NCBI GenBank assembly: GCA_003229915.1
Contig: QIGA01000286.1
Coordinates: 1-7,747 of the forward strand
Length of the DNA stretch: 7,747 nucleotides
Source: Chloroflexota bacterium
Lineage (GTDB): Bacteria > Chloroflexota > Dehalococcoidia > SZUA-161
Direction of reading: 5' to 3'
Shown here piece by piece: positions 1 to 6,587 of the stretch. The number at the start of each line of letters is the position of its first letter. The first letter of the stretch is position 1. A program made the translations under genes and the position numbers. The notes below the pieces were generated by a model. The model was given only the letters and a program-made list of their open reading frames with translations. It was not told the origin of the DNA and did no database searches.

Positions 1-537
1 ACGCTCGCATAGGCCCTCGCCTACAACCTGCTCATTGGCCAGCACAGTTTGACACCGTGGACACCAATTGGCCGGAGCCTTGCCCCGGTAAGCGAGTCCC
101 GCCTGATAGAACTTGAGAAAGAACCACTGCGTCCACTTGTAGTAGTCAGGGTCGCAGGTAATCACCTCCCGGCTCCAGTCATACATAGCGCCCAAGGTCT
201 TTAGCTGGCGTCGCATGTTTTCGACGTTCTGCATAGTCCATTTATAGGGATGTATCCCCTGACTGATAGCAGCGTTCTCCGCAGGAAGGCCGAAGGCATC
301 GAAACCTATGGGATGAAGCACGTTATAGCCCTGCATTCGCCTAAAGCGGGCGTGGACATCTGAGGGAGCCATAGCAAACCAGTGGCCTATGTGGAGGTCT
401 CCCGAGGTATAGGGAAACATCGTGAGCGCGTACCACTTTGGGCGCTCTGGGGTCTCGTGCACCTGATAGAGGCGATCGGCCTCCCATCTTGCCTGCCACT
501 TCTTTTCTATCTCCTGATGGCGATACTTGGGAGTCAT
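1..537 (-). CDS. leuS: Leucyl-tRNA synthetase, N-terminal 179 residues (cut by left window edge)
   Basis: This gene would attach leucine to tRNA-Leu in the cytoplasm (class I aminoacyl-tRNA synthetase). Reading from the ATG at 537 to the window edge gives 179 open codons. The class I HIGH motif is at residues 49-52, within FPYTSGDLHIGHW. The family block GFDAFGLPAENAA follows at about residues 78-90. A zinc-ribbon-like NWCPRCQTVLANEQV lies near residues 157-171. A full LeuRS is usually over 800 residues, so most of the gene lies outside. The start is supported by an in-frame TAG six codons upstream, although the ribosome site before it (GGCAGG) is weak. It follows ppd on the same strand after 138 bp. 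I see no convincing terminator, T-box leader or promoter in that gap, so read-through from the phosphonate genes is possible. The HIGH-region wording resembles Chloroflexota enzymes, which is inference. The family call is secure. Confidence 0.95.
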   Translation of the reverse strand, partial: MTPKYRHQEIEKKWQARWEADRLYQVHETPERPKWYALTMFPYTSGDLHIGHWFAMAPSDVHARFRRMQGYNVLHPIGFDAFGLPAENAAISQGIHPYKWTMQNVENMRRQLKTLGAMYDWSREVITCDPDYYKWTQWFFLKFYQAGLAYRGKAPANWCPRCQTVLANEQVVGEGLCER

Positions 538-675
538 GATCCTGCCTGCCAGCTAATGATACCACAAAAGACCATAGCTTGCTACTACCTACAAGAGTGC
601 ATCGAAGCGCGACCAGTTTGAAGAAGCGGGGATCAGTTGTCACTGCGAGCCAAGGACGGAGCCTCGTAGAGGGGA

Positions 676-1809
676 CTAATAGTGGAAGAGGCCCTCCATA
701 AAGGATTGTCTTATATCCTCGCAAGTACACTTTTCCGAGACCCTCAGCTTCGGTGATTCGTCACTGTCATCAATCCGTACGTGTACAAAAGAGGGGCCCC
801 TGCTATTCAGGAGCCTATTCATAATTTGCGCCAGTGAGGATGCCTCTCTCGCGCTGTAGACGTTTCTATAGCCACACCCGCGAGCTATCTTCGAGAAGTC
901 GAGATCGCCTGACACAGTGGGCTGCCCACCAGTCGATGCATACACACCGTTATCAAGGACAATGTGAATTAAGTTCGTTGCTGCACGATTCCCCCTGCCT
1001 ACCGAGGCCATAGCACCCAGATGCATGAGGCATCCGCCATCACCATCCAGGACGACCGTCTTTCTGCCAGCCCTCGAGTACCTCTCTATACCAAGCGCTA
1101 TCGGCAACGCATGCCCCATAGACCCCAGCATATAGAAGCATGGACTCTTTTCTTCCAATCCATTCACTGACAGGGCATAACGAGCTTCTCTAGATATATA
1201 ACCGTTCGTAGCGACGTAGCAAGCCTCGCCACCTGTGACACTTATGATGGTATTAACCGCGTCGGCCATTGAAAGTCCGTATCCTGGTTTTCTCCCCTTT
1301 GTTCCGCGTTTCTCCTTTTCCACAACGCCCTTCGCCAACAAGAGAGCTCCGGGTTCTTTGCTTGAGAATATCCCATTTACCGCCGACCTTATCTGATCTT
1401 CATAGTATTCCTCTGAAAGTATTTCATAGGGAATGCCAAATGCCTTGAGTATCCCTTCCAGCTTTGATCCCATAATATCGTGTTCTGGTGCATCCTCCGC
1501 GCCGGGCAAACCTCTCCAGGCTATCAGATATAGAACAGGTATCTTGTAGGTTTGATTCAGTGATGTGAGTGCGTTGAGAGTATTACATAGGCCAGAGTTC
1601 TGCGTCAAAACGACAGGGACTCTGTTTGTGGCAAGGAAGCTGCCAGTCGCCAACCCCATCGCTATAGCTTCATTGACTGGATTCATCACTTCACATTCTT
1701 TATCATGCGTCAGCGCCTCGATTAGAGGGCCTAGAATGGAGCAGGGCACTTCTATATATGGACCTAGCTCGTGTCTCTTGAACTCCTTTATTAGATCAAC
1801 AGCTTTCAT
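676..1809 (-). CDS. ppd: Phosphonopyruvate decarboxylase (ThDP-dependent)
   Basis: The predicted enzyme decarboxylates phosphonopyruvate to phosphonoacetaldehyde, the irreversible step that drives phosphonate synthesis. It is 377 residues long, normal for the family. The N-terminal ThDP pyrimidine-binding domain carries the expected conserved Glu (E47 in PVNEAIAMGLATG). A segment near residues 66-85 (VVLTQNSGLCNTLNALTSL) and the AWRG at 97-100 are typical of Ppd and sulfopyruvate decarboxylases. The C-terminal ThDP-binding domain has the GDG motif at 256-258 and the distal Asn at 287 (VLDNGVYASTGGQ), matching the GDG-X(25-30)-N pattern. The ATG lies only 3 bp after the pepM stop, with a GGAG inside the pepM end, so the two genes are probably translationally coupled. 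The next gene downstream is leuS, so no aminotransferase, reductase or dehydrogenase follows to use the aldehyde. Sulfopyruvate decarboxylase is the main alternative, but the neighbouring PEP mutase favours Ppd. Confidence 0.93.
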   Translation of the reverse strand: MKAVDLIKEFKRHELGPYIEVPCSILGPLIEALTHDKECEVMNPVNEAIAMGLATGSFLATNRVPVVLTQNSGLCNTLNALTSLNQTYKIPVLYLIAWRGLPGAEDAPEHDIMGSKLEGILKAFGIPYEILSEEYYEDQIRSAVNGIFSSKEPGALLLAKGVVEKEKRGTKGRKPGYGLSMADAVNTIISVTGGEACYVATNGYISREARYALSVNGLEEKSPCFYMLGSMGHALPIALGIERYSRAGRKTVVLDGDGGCLMHLGAMASVGRGNRAATNLIHIVLDNGVYASTGGQPTVSGDLDFSKIARGCGYRNVYSAREASSLAQIMNRLLNSRGPSFVHVRIDDSDESPKLRVSEKCTCEDIRQSFMEGLFHY

Positions 1810-1812
1810 CTC

Positions 1813-3462
1813 TTATATGTGCTCCGGTGACAGAATAGAACAAAGCTTCTTATAATCCTCGGAATTGTGTACCTCCATCCAGCCTTCGGCCACCTCATGC
1901 GCTGATACACAATATCCTCTGTCTATCATGTATTGAATGAATTCGACAAAGGAAACCGATTCCAAGTCTTTTGCTGTCGATGATCCCCTTTTTGCGTTTT
2001 CGAATTCCTTCCACAGAATACCCAGACCTTTTTTTGAGAAGCACGCTATACCCGTGAACTCATAATGAGCGTCTGACTCTGGCAGTTCCTTCCCTATCCT
2101 CAAGACCTTGTTGCTTTGGTTGACGTCTATTGTTCTCACGCTATCCAGCGGAGAACGTGCGGTCAGCACCAATTCCAACTCCTTATTTCTGAAATGCGTC
2201 TTCTTGTAGGTACGATCAACCACGAGGATCATGTCGTCTTCTTTTCTCAGCAACTTCCTGACGAGTTCTTGGTCAAAAACTATATCGGAATAGACAATGA
2301 TGTTCCTATCGGCCGGCTCTTTCGCTCCCCTGAGTATCGAGCACATTAATCCCTTGGTATTGTAGTCAGGGTTCTCTACTATCTTCACACCTTCAATCTT
2401 GACCTCATTCCCCTTGTATCCCACTATCACATTGACATCCCGAATCCCCGCACTGTTCAAGGTTTCAACGTTTCTTTGTATTAGGGATTTGCCGACTATG
2501 TCGAGCATGGCGAGCGGCCTGTCCTCCAACAATTCCCGTAGCGAATCATCGAACTTCGAGCCAGCAGCGGGTATGATTGCCTTCACGCTTCCGATCTCGG
2601 ATCGTAGATACTTCTCCTCGTGCTTTTTCATGAGATGCATGCCCTGCAGTTCAAAAACCTCAGACATGCTGGCTATTTTGGAATCGATACTTCTTATGCC
2701 GTTCTTCCCTACCTCGGCCAATACCTGATTGACGGCCTTTATCGCAGCCCTTATCCCATGATTTGCATATATTACAATGTTCACCCCGAGCATCTGCATA
2801 TCGTCTTCCGCAAGCGCAGGATATGTAGTAGGACATATCAGAAGCACACCTCGTTTCTGCCACTTCTCGCAAAATCCCACAATTTCATCTGGTGTTTTAG
2901 ACTTTGAATGAATAAATATGCCATCCGCACCAGCTTCTAAATAGGCATTGGCTCTCTTGAGAGCTTCGTCCATCCCCCAACCTGCTATCAATGCCTCAAC
3001 CCTTGCAAATACCATAAAGTCGTCAGTCTGTTGCGCATTCTTGGCAGCCATTATCTTGCCAACGAATTCGGCTATTGGCGCGAGCTCTTGACGCCCAGCT
3101 ATGAAGCTATTGACCTTGGGGAATCTCTTGTCTTCAATGCAGACAGCGCTTATGCCCGCAGCTTCGAATTTCCTTACCATATGTATGACATTGTTGGAAT
3201 TACCGAACCCGGTATCGCAATCAGCGACAACAGGGATCGAAATGCTGTTGGCCATTTCACCCGACGCATCCAGATGATCTCTCATAGTCAGTATGTTCGC
3301 ATCGGGTACGGCATGGGAAGTGGCTATCTCAAGCCCCGAAGCCCACACTCCCCCAAAACCGTTTCTCTCAACGAGCTTCGCCGTCAGCGCATTGTGAGCT
3401 CCTACGATACGGACAAACTCTTTATCTCTCAATGCCTGCCTTAAACTTCTGGATCGCTGCAT
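1813..3462 (-). CDS. pepM: Phosphoenolpyruvate mutase fused to a C-terminal nucleotidyltransferase domain
   Basis: The mutase domain rearranges phosphoenolpyruvate to phosphonopyruvate, forming the C-P bond that starts nearly all phosphonate pathways. Residues 1-290 form the isocitrate-lyase/PEP-mutase barrel. It has the hallmark EDKX5NS at 110-119 (EDKRFPKVNS), metal-binding ADCDTGFG with D81 and D83, D54 in AVPDAN, and R154 in FARVEA. Residues about 293-549 form a nucleotidyltransferase domain of the LicC/sugar-nucleotidyltransferase type, with YSDI at 391-394 and GWMEVHNSEDY at 527-537. Compared with the free-standing enzyme encoded at 5694-6452, this domain lacks the signature Arg and Lys (SLRELLEDRPLAML) and has His where the second metal Asp is expected (MEVH against MEID). 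PepM-nucleotidyltransferase fusions are known and are thought to activate a phosphonate with CMP. Whether this domain is active is open. AGGAGG at 3473-3478 precedes the ATG, 18 bp after the radical SAM gene. Confidence 0.95.
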   Translation of the reverse strand: MQRSRSLRQALRDKEFVRIVGAHNALTAKLVERNGFGGVWASGLEIATSHAVPDANILTMRDHLDASGEMANSISIPVVADCDTGFGNSNNVIHMVRKFEAAGISAVCIEDKRFPKVNSFIAGRQELAPIAEFVGKIMAAKNAQQTDDFMVFARVEALIAGWGMDEALKRANAYLEAGADGIFIHSKSKTPDEIVGFCEKWQKRGVLLICPTTYPALAEDDMQMLGVNIVIYANHGIRAAIKAVNQVLAEVGKNGIRSIDSKIASMSEVFELQGMHLMKKHEEKYLRSEIGSVKAIIPAAGSKFDDSLRELLEDRPLAMLDIVGKSLIQRNVETLNSAGIRDVNVIVGYKGNEVKIEGVKIVENPDYNTKGLMCSILRGAKEPADRNIIVYSDIVFDQELVRKLLRKEDDMILVVDRTYKKTHFRNKELELVLTARSPLDSVRTIDVNQSNKVLRIGKELPESDAHYEFTGIACFSKKGLGILWKEFENAKRGSSTAKDLESVSFVEFIQYMIDRGYCVSAHEVAEGWMEVHNSEDYKKLCSILSPEHI

Positions 3463-3472
3463 CTCACCGCTC

Positions 3473-3478
3473 CCTCCT
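3473..3478 (-). promoter_or_regulatory. Ribosome binding site for the pepM fusion gene
   Basis: A perfect AGGAGG on the minus strand lies in the 18-bp gap between the radical SAM stop and the pepM ATG. The spacing to the ATG at 3462 is 10 nt, slightly long, and the purine-rich GGAG may be used in several registers. It supports the chosen start and independent re-initiation after the upstream gene. Confidence 0.7.
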
Positions 3479-3480
3479 AT

Positions 3481-4680
3481 TCAGGCAATTCTCCAACAAG
3501 CGGGATCTCCCGCAAAGAAGGCCTCTGGGTCCAATCTTGCGGGGTCAAACCCACTGTTCTCAACAAAACCAGAGTCGTCATATGCCCTGGTCCTACACCC
3601 ATAACATCTGTTTTCGGCGCTGAGAGGACACCTGGTCGGCGAACACTTCGTGCTCTCATGCAGTTGACTGTATATCTCTCTGAATTTTTTGACTTTCGGA
3701 GAGAAAACCATGTCTCTCAATGAGGATGCCCGTATGTCGCCCAGTGCCCAGTAGTCTGGAGCCTCCGAACACGGTACAACAATGCCGTCTGCCCTCACAT
3801 GGACGCCACCTAGATGTCTGGAGCATGCTTTGTTCTCCACCCACGGTGACTCCGCCTTCCAGTGAATGCCGAACTCTTTACCATCTATCTCCGCCAGCTT
3901 CTCAAAAAGCTTCTTTATATCGCCGGAATCGAGAGTAGTGCCCCCTGACTTGCCCGACAGCATGGAGCTGCTGTAGTCTTTTGCCCTGCCATGGACATGA
4001 ACAGGGATGACGAACGGTCTGAAACTGTGACTGCGGGACCAGCGGAACACCTCTGGGACATCGTTGTAGTTGATGGCCGTAACAACTGTGTTTGTAGAAA
4101 GAGGCGGAGCGTCGCTTTTCCCGTAACCCACCTCCATAAGGTTCTGAAAACCCTGCATTATTTTTCTCGCTCCACCTTCGCGTCCCAGAAGCCTATCTTG
4201 TGTGGCTTCGTTCAATGAATCGAGCTTACAGCACAAAGATACACTAGAATCAATCAGCCTCTTTGCTTTTTCCTTTGTTATGATCGCAACGTCAGTAAAA
4301 CTCACGATGTTCACAGGCAGATCGCGCTTCTCGAAAGATTCCTTTACATAGGTGATGAGGTGAAAAAGAGCTTCACCCTTCTTGCCTTTCCAGTCAGGAG
4401 GATGCCAAATGAGCGGCTCGCCGCCCTGCATGTTCACAACCCTCACTCCCATCCCCACACAATCGCAGACGATCGACTTGGCTTCCTCCATCGTCAGTTG
4501 CTTTGTTCTTTCGGGCGCTCCATCCGCATAGCAGTAGATACACCTGAAATTGCATTTTTGCGTCACCATCATATCCACGGAGAAAAGCTCTACCCCCTCG
4601 GCTCTCATCTTGCTCACCATATCCCTTGTCACTCCGGCCATACCGGGAAACAAGGTCACTTTCTCTGTGCTCTTATTCAT
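3481..4680 (-). CDS. Radical SAM/SPASM-domain enzyme of unknown substrate
   Basis: This is a 399-residue [4Fe-4S] radical SAM enzyme, presumably cytoplasmic and reducing SAM to a 5'-deoxyadenosyl radical. The CX3CX2C cluster motif is CNFRCIYC at residues 43-50. The SAM-binding GGEP is at 86-89, and KLDSLNEATQDRL near 152-164 is typical of SPASM-type family members. The C-terminal SPASM region has CX12GX4C (C286, C304), then CX4CX7CX2C (C346, C351, C359, C362) and a last Cys at 395. It resembles the GCRxRAY-DPxC tail of heme- and cofactor-related SPASM enzymes, with slightly unusual Cys spacing. An upstream in-frame ATG at 4704 would add 8 residues. I prefer 4680 because GGGGAG sits 6 nt before it. 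It lies between the transporter and pepM, so phosphonate or head-group chemistry is likely, but the reaction cannot be read from the sequence. No precursor peptide is visible nearby. Confidence 0.9.
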   Translation of the reverse strand: MNKSTEKVTLFPGMAGVTRDMVSKMRAEGVELFSVDMMVTQKCNFRCIYCYADGAPERTKQLTMEEAKSIVCDCVGMGVRVVNMQGGEPLIWHPPDWKGKKGEALFHLITYVKESFEKRDLPVNIVSFTDVAIITKEKAKRLIDSSVSLCCKLDSLNEATQDRLLGREGGARKIMQGFQNLMEVGYGKSDAPPLSTNTVVTAINYNDVPEVFRWSRSHSFRPFVIPVHVHGRAKDYSSSMLSGKSGGTTLDSGDIKKLFEKLAEIDGKEFGIHWKAESPWVENKACSRHLGGVHVRADGIVVPCSEAPDYWALGDIRASSLRDMVFSPKVKKFREIYSQLHESTKCSPTRCPLSAENRCYGCRTRAYDDSGFVENSGFDPARLDPEAFFAGDPACWRIA

Positions 4681-4686
4681 TTTGAT

Positions 4687-4692
4687 CTCCCC
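4687..4692 (-). promoter_or_regulatory. Ribosome binding site that decides the radical SAM start
   Basis: GGGGAG on the minus strand lies 6 nt before the ATG at 4680, giving a start of MNKSTEK. The alternative ATG at 4704 has only a distant G-run, about 17 nt upstream, and would place this strong site inside the coding sequence. The shorter protein is therefore preferred. Confidence 0.6.
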
Positions 4693-4727
4693 TTTCGTCT
4701 TCATGATTTATTCGAAGCTGTACCCCC

Positions 4728-5603
4728 TCATCCAAAGGCAATTATTAGATACGAACCTAGGGAAATAACGCCTGACGCCAAAAGCCTCGCTTTCCCGTCA
4801 CGCTCTTTCAGGAGAAATATCCCGTACGCAACGCCAAAGATGACGCTTATCTGTCTTAGAGCCACAACATACGCTACGTTCGAAATGCGGAACGCGTATA
4901 AAATCAGTATGTACGAAGAAAACTCCAAAATCGCTGCCAGTGTTATTGTGTGCTTGTCTCTCTTCAAGATACGCCAGTAGTTCTTGCGTCTTTCTTTCAG
5001 CAACAGGAGGTAGCCCAGAAACATAAAACCGGAAATGGCAAAAAACATGTAGAAAAAAAGGAATGGCTCCATGTTCAGAGCACCCTTCTTGTCCACGATG
5101 GAATATGCTGCAGAGAATAGGGCTGCAAACAAGGCGAACAGCATTACCTCCTTGTGTGCCACACGAAACGGTGTTACAAACGCCGAAACGGATAGGCGTC
5201 TCAGATTAATCATGTACACGCCAAGTATAATAAGAATAACGCCCATAATTGCTATCGGTGAAGGTGTTTCTTTCAATAAGATAGCGCCTATGATAAGGAC
5301 AAATATGGATGAGGACCTTACTATGGGATAGGTGAGCGACATGTCACCGAGCTCATAGGTCCTACATAAAAACGCCTGATAGAAGAAGTGCGCCAAAGAG
5401 GAGAGAATAATGAATATCCACCCTGCCGCGTCGATACTACTTACGGGATATATAAAAAGCAGAAAACTAAAAAGAAGCGTGAAGATCAGATGTATGTTCA
5501 AATAGAAAATCACCTTGTCCTCACTCCTCTTAAGAAGCATGTTCCATAGAGGATGGATGGCGGCTGAAACCAATACGAGAACTAGACTTATACCCGTAAT
5601 CAT
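4728..5603 (-). CDS. EamA/DMT-superfamily transporter, ten transmembrane helices
   Basis: This is a 291-residue inner-membrane protein with ten hydrophobic segments (roughly residues 3-21, 31-53, 60-80, 88-110, 115-134, 152-170, 180-202, 219-239, 243-265 and 273-290). The two EamA halves are visible: each ends a helix with the typical LLKE (LLKE at 109-112 and 264-267), preceded by related segments (SLTYPIVRSSSIFVLIIGAILL and NVAYVVALRQISVIFGVAYG, each shortened here). DMT members export or import small metabolites, and the choline permease LicB belongs to this superfamily. Beside LicC-like nucleotidyltransferases, uptake of a choline-like head group or movement of a phosphonate product is plausible, but the substrate is not readable. 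The ATG at 5603 has a GAGAGG about 11 nt upstream, a weak arrangement. The stop lies 47 bp before the preferred radical SAM start. The gene looks more AT-rich than leuS and the nucleotidyltransferase genes. Confidence 0.9.
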   Translation of the reverse strand: MITGISLVLVLVSAAIHPLWNMLLKRSEDKVIFYLNIHLIFTLLFSFLLFIYPVSSIDAAGWIFIILSSLAHFFYQAFLCRTYELGDMSLTYPIVRSSSIFVLIIGAILLKETPSPIAIMGVILIILGVYMINLRRLSVSAFVTPFRVAHKEVMLFALFAALFSAAYSIVDKKGALNMEPFLFFYMFFAISGFMFLGYLLLLKERRKNYWRILKRDKHTITLAAILEFSSYILILYAFRISNVAYVVALRQISVIFGVAYGIFLLKERDGKARLLASGVISLGSYLIIAFG

Positions 5604-5638
5604 CGGAACGTGAACCCTCTCAGAATCCTAATGCAGCA

Positions 5639-5655
5639 GGGAGAATAGTTCTCCC
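5639..5655. repeat. Small perfect hairpin between the nucleotidyltransferase and transporter genes
   Basis: GGGAGAA, a 3-nt loop and TTCTCCC form a 7-bp perfect stem in the 90-bp gap after the 252-residue nucleotidyltransferase gene. In the minus-strand transcript no U-run follows, so it is not a standard intrinsic terminator. It could be a processing or mRNA-stability element. The rest of the gap shows nothing else I can support. Confidence 0.45.
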
Positions 5656-5693
5656 AAAGTTACTCCCCTAGAAAGCTTCGCATGCGCTGGAAT

Positions 5694-6452
5694 CTAGCAG
5701 TCGCTGGCGAACCACCTCCGTGCTTCTGCTAAGTCCTGCGGCGTGTCGATTTCCATCCAGCCGCCCTCGATCTCAACAGCCTTAACCAGCGAGCCAGTAT
5801 CCACAAGCTCCTGGATCATGTCAGTCATGTACGCCGTCTTCAGTGAGGCAGCCTGCTGAAAGGGCGTGGTAGTAGGGCATTCCTTTTCCACCCGATGATA
5901 GGCTGCCCTCATAGCCTCAGCCCCCACTTTGGTGAACCTGGCAAGGCCAATAAACTCTCCTTGAGCCTCTTCAGGCTTGACAACTCCCTTACCGATTTTT
6001 ACCACCCTGCCATTTTCAACCTTGACCAATTCAGCCTCGGAGATAGGGTGCTTGTCCCGTCCTTCATAACGATGAATCCAGTTGACATCCACTATCAGAG
6101 CGATGTCCGCCGCGCCGTCGACGAGTTTAGCTACTATATCACTGCTGTATAGGATGTCCGAATAGGAAAAGATGAAGGCATCATTCATTTCATCCTCAGC
6201 ATACAATAGTGACCCAAGTATGTTGTTGTTTCCGAAGTCAGGGTTCTCATAGTATGTCACATCGGGGTAGTTGATTAGATCACCGCGGTAGCCCCTTACC
6301 ACCGCAATCTTCTCAACGCCATTTTGCCGCAGCACCTCTATCGCTCTCTCAAGAATGGGCTTCCCGCCAATCTCCAGAAGGCACTTTGGCTTCTCGCTGG
6401 TGAGAGGCATTAGGCGGCTGCCAGGGCCAGCAGCAACGATAATAGCCTTCAT
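5694..6452 (-). CDS. LicC-like nucleotidyltransferase (phosphocholine/phosphonate cytidylyltransferase or sugar nucleotidyltransferase)
   Basis: This is a 252-residue cytoplasmic nucleotidyltransferase predicted to couple an NTP to a phosphorylated small molecule or phosphonate, releasing pyrophosphate. The full signature is present at residues 9-23: G9-P-G11-S-R13-L-M-P16-L-T18 through P22-K23. The metal-binding Asp is D99 in YSDI, and the C-terminal GGWMEIDTPQD (230-240) supplies E234 and D236, as in LicC-type cytidylyltransferases. Of the three homologous nucleotidyltransferase domains in the window, this is the only one with every signature residue. GGGGAG at 6458-6463 sits 5 nt before the ATG and settles the start. 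The product closely parallels the C-terminal part of the zinc-finger protein encoded at 6588-7634 (shared VVRGYRG, EFIGLA and ELV blocks), suggesting tandem duplication. With PEP mutase downstream, CMP-activation of a phosphonate is a reasonable inference, but a sugar-1-phosphate substrate cannot be excluded. Confidence 0.9.
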   Translation of the reverse strand: MKAIIVAAGPGSRLMPLTSEKPKCLLEIGGKPILERAIEVLRQNGVEKIAVVRGYRGDLINYPDVTYYENPDFGNNNILGSLLYAEDEMNDAFIFSYSDILYSSDIVAKLVDGAADIALIVDVNWIHRYEGRDKHPISEAELVKVENGRVVKIGKGVVKPEEAQGEFIGLARFTKVGAEAMRAAYHRVEKECPTTTPFQQAASLKTAYMTDMIQELVDTGSLVKAVEIEGGWMEIDTPQDLAEARRWFASDC

Positions 6453-6490
6453 GATAACTCCCCGCGATTACGCCTAGTGCCTAGAAGGGT

Positions 6491-6582
6491 GTCCGAAAAA
6501 TCAGCAAAACAGGGGTAGCCTAGAGCATCTGCTCTAGGCACAGTTGGAGCAGATGCTCCAACCTACCCATAATTCTCAGACA
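6491..6582. repeat. Compact palindromic element (MITE- or REP-like) in the gap between two nucleotidyltransferase genes
   Basis: The 135-bp gap after the zinc-finger gene is mostly symmetrical. GGGTAG (6513-6518) pairs with CTACCC (6563-6568). Between them are two perfect hairpins: a 10-bp stem with a 2-nt centre (6518-6539) and a 9-bp stem with a 2-nt centre (6543-6562). The 12-mer at 6523-6534 is also the exact reverse complement of 6547-6558 in the same register as the outer stem, so the whole block can fold either as one long hairpin or as a three-way junction. Imperfect outer arms (TGTCCGAAAAAT at 6490-6501 against 6571-6582, 9 of 12 matching) resemble miniature-transposon ends. In the minus-strand transcript the stem is followed by TTTT and TTTTT tracts after short gaps, so partial termination is possible. 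No ORF lies in it. Confidence 0.7.
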
Positions 6583-6587
6583 GGCTC

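Noticed and set aside
538..675. Possible promoter, T-box leader or terminator ahead of leuS
   Set aside because: Only weak TATGGT or TATCAT hexamers without a properly spaced -35, no T-box-like conserved block, and only a 4-bp CCTC/GAGG stem without a T-run.
341..730. A 129-codon minus-strand open frame overlapping the start of leuS and the end of ppd
   Set aside because: It is out of frame with both real genes, its product has no recognisable domain, and the leuS frame over the same bases gives an unmistakable synthetase N-terminus.
4681..4704. Longer radical SAM start at 4704
   Set aside because: It would bury the good GGGGAG ribosome site inside the gene, and no well-placed site precedes 4704.
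4360..4980. A 206-codon plus-strand open frame
   Set aside because: It runs antisense across the radical SAM gene start and the transporter gene end. The product is low-complexity in character, with no domain, no suitable ribosome site, and clear genes opposite.
6491..6568. Intrinsic terminator after the zinc-finger gene
   Set aside because: The stem is strong, but the T tracts on the minus strand are separated from it by several bases. Partial termination is possible, and the nested symmetry is better described as a palindromic element.
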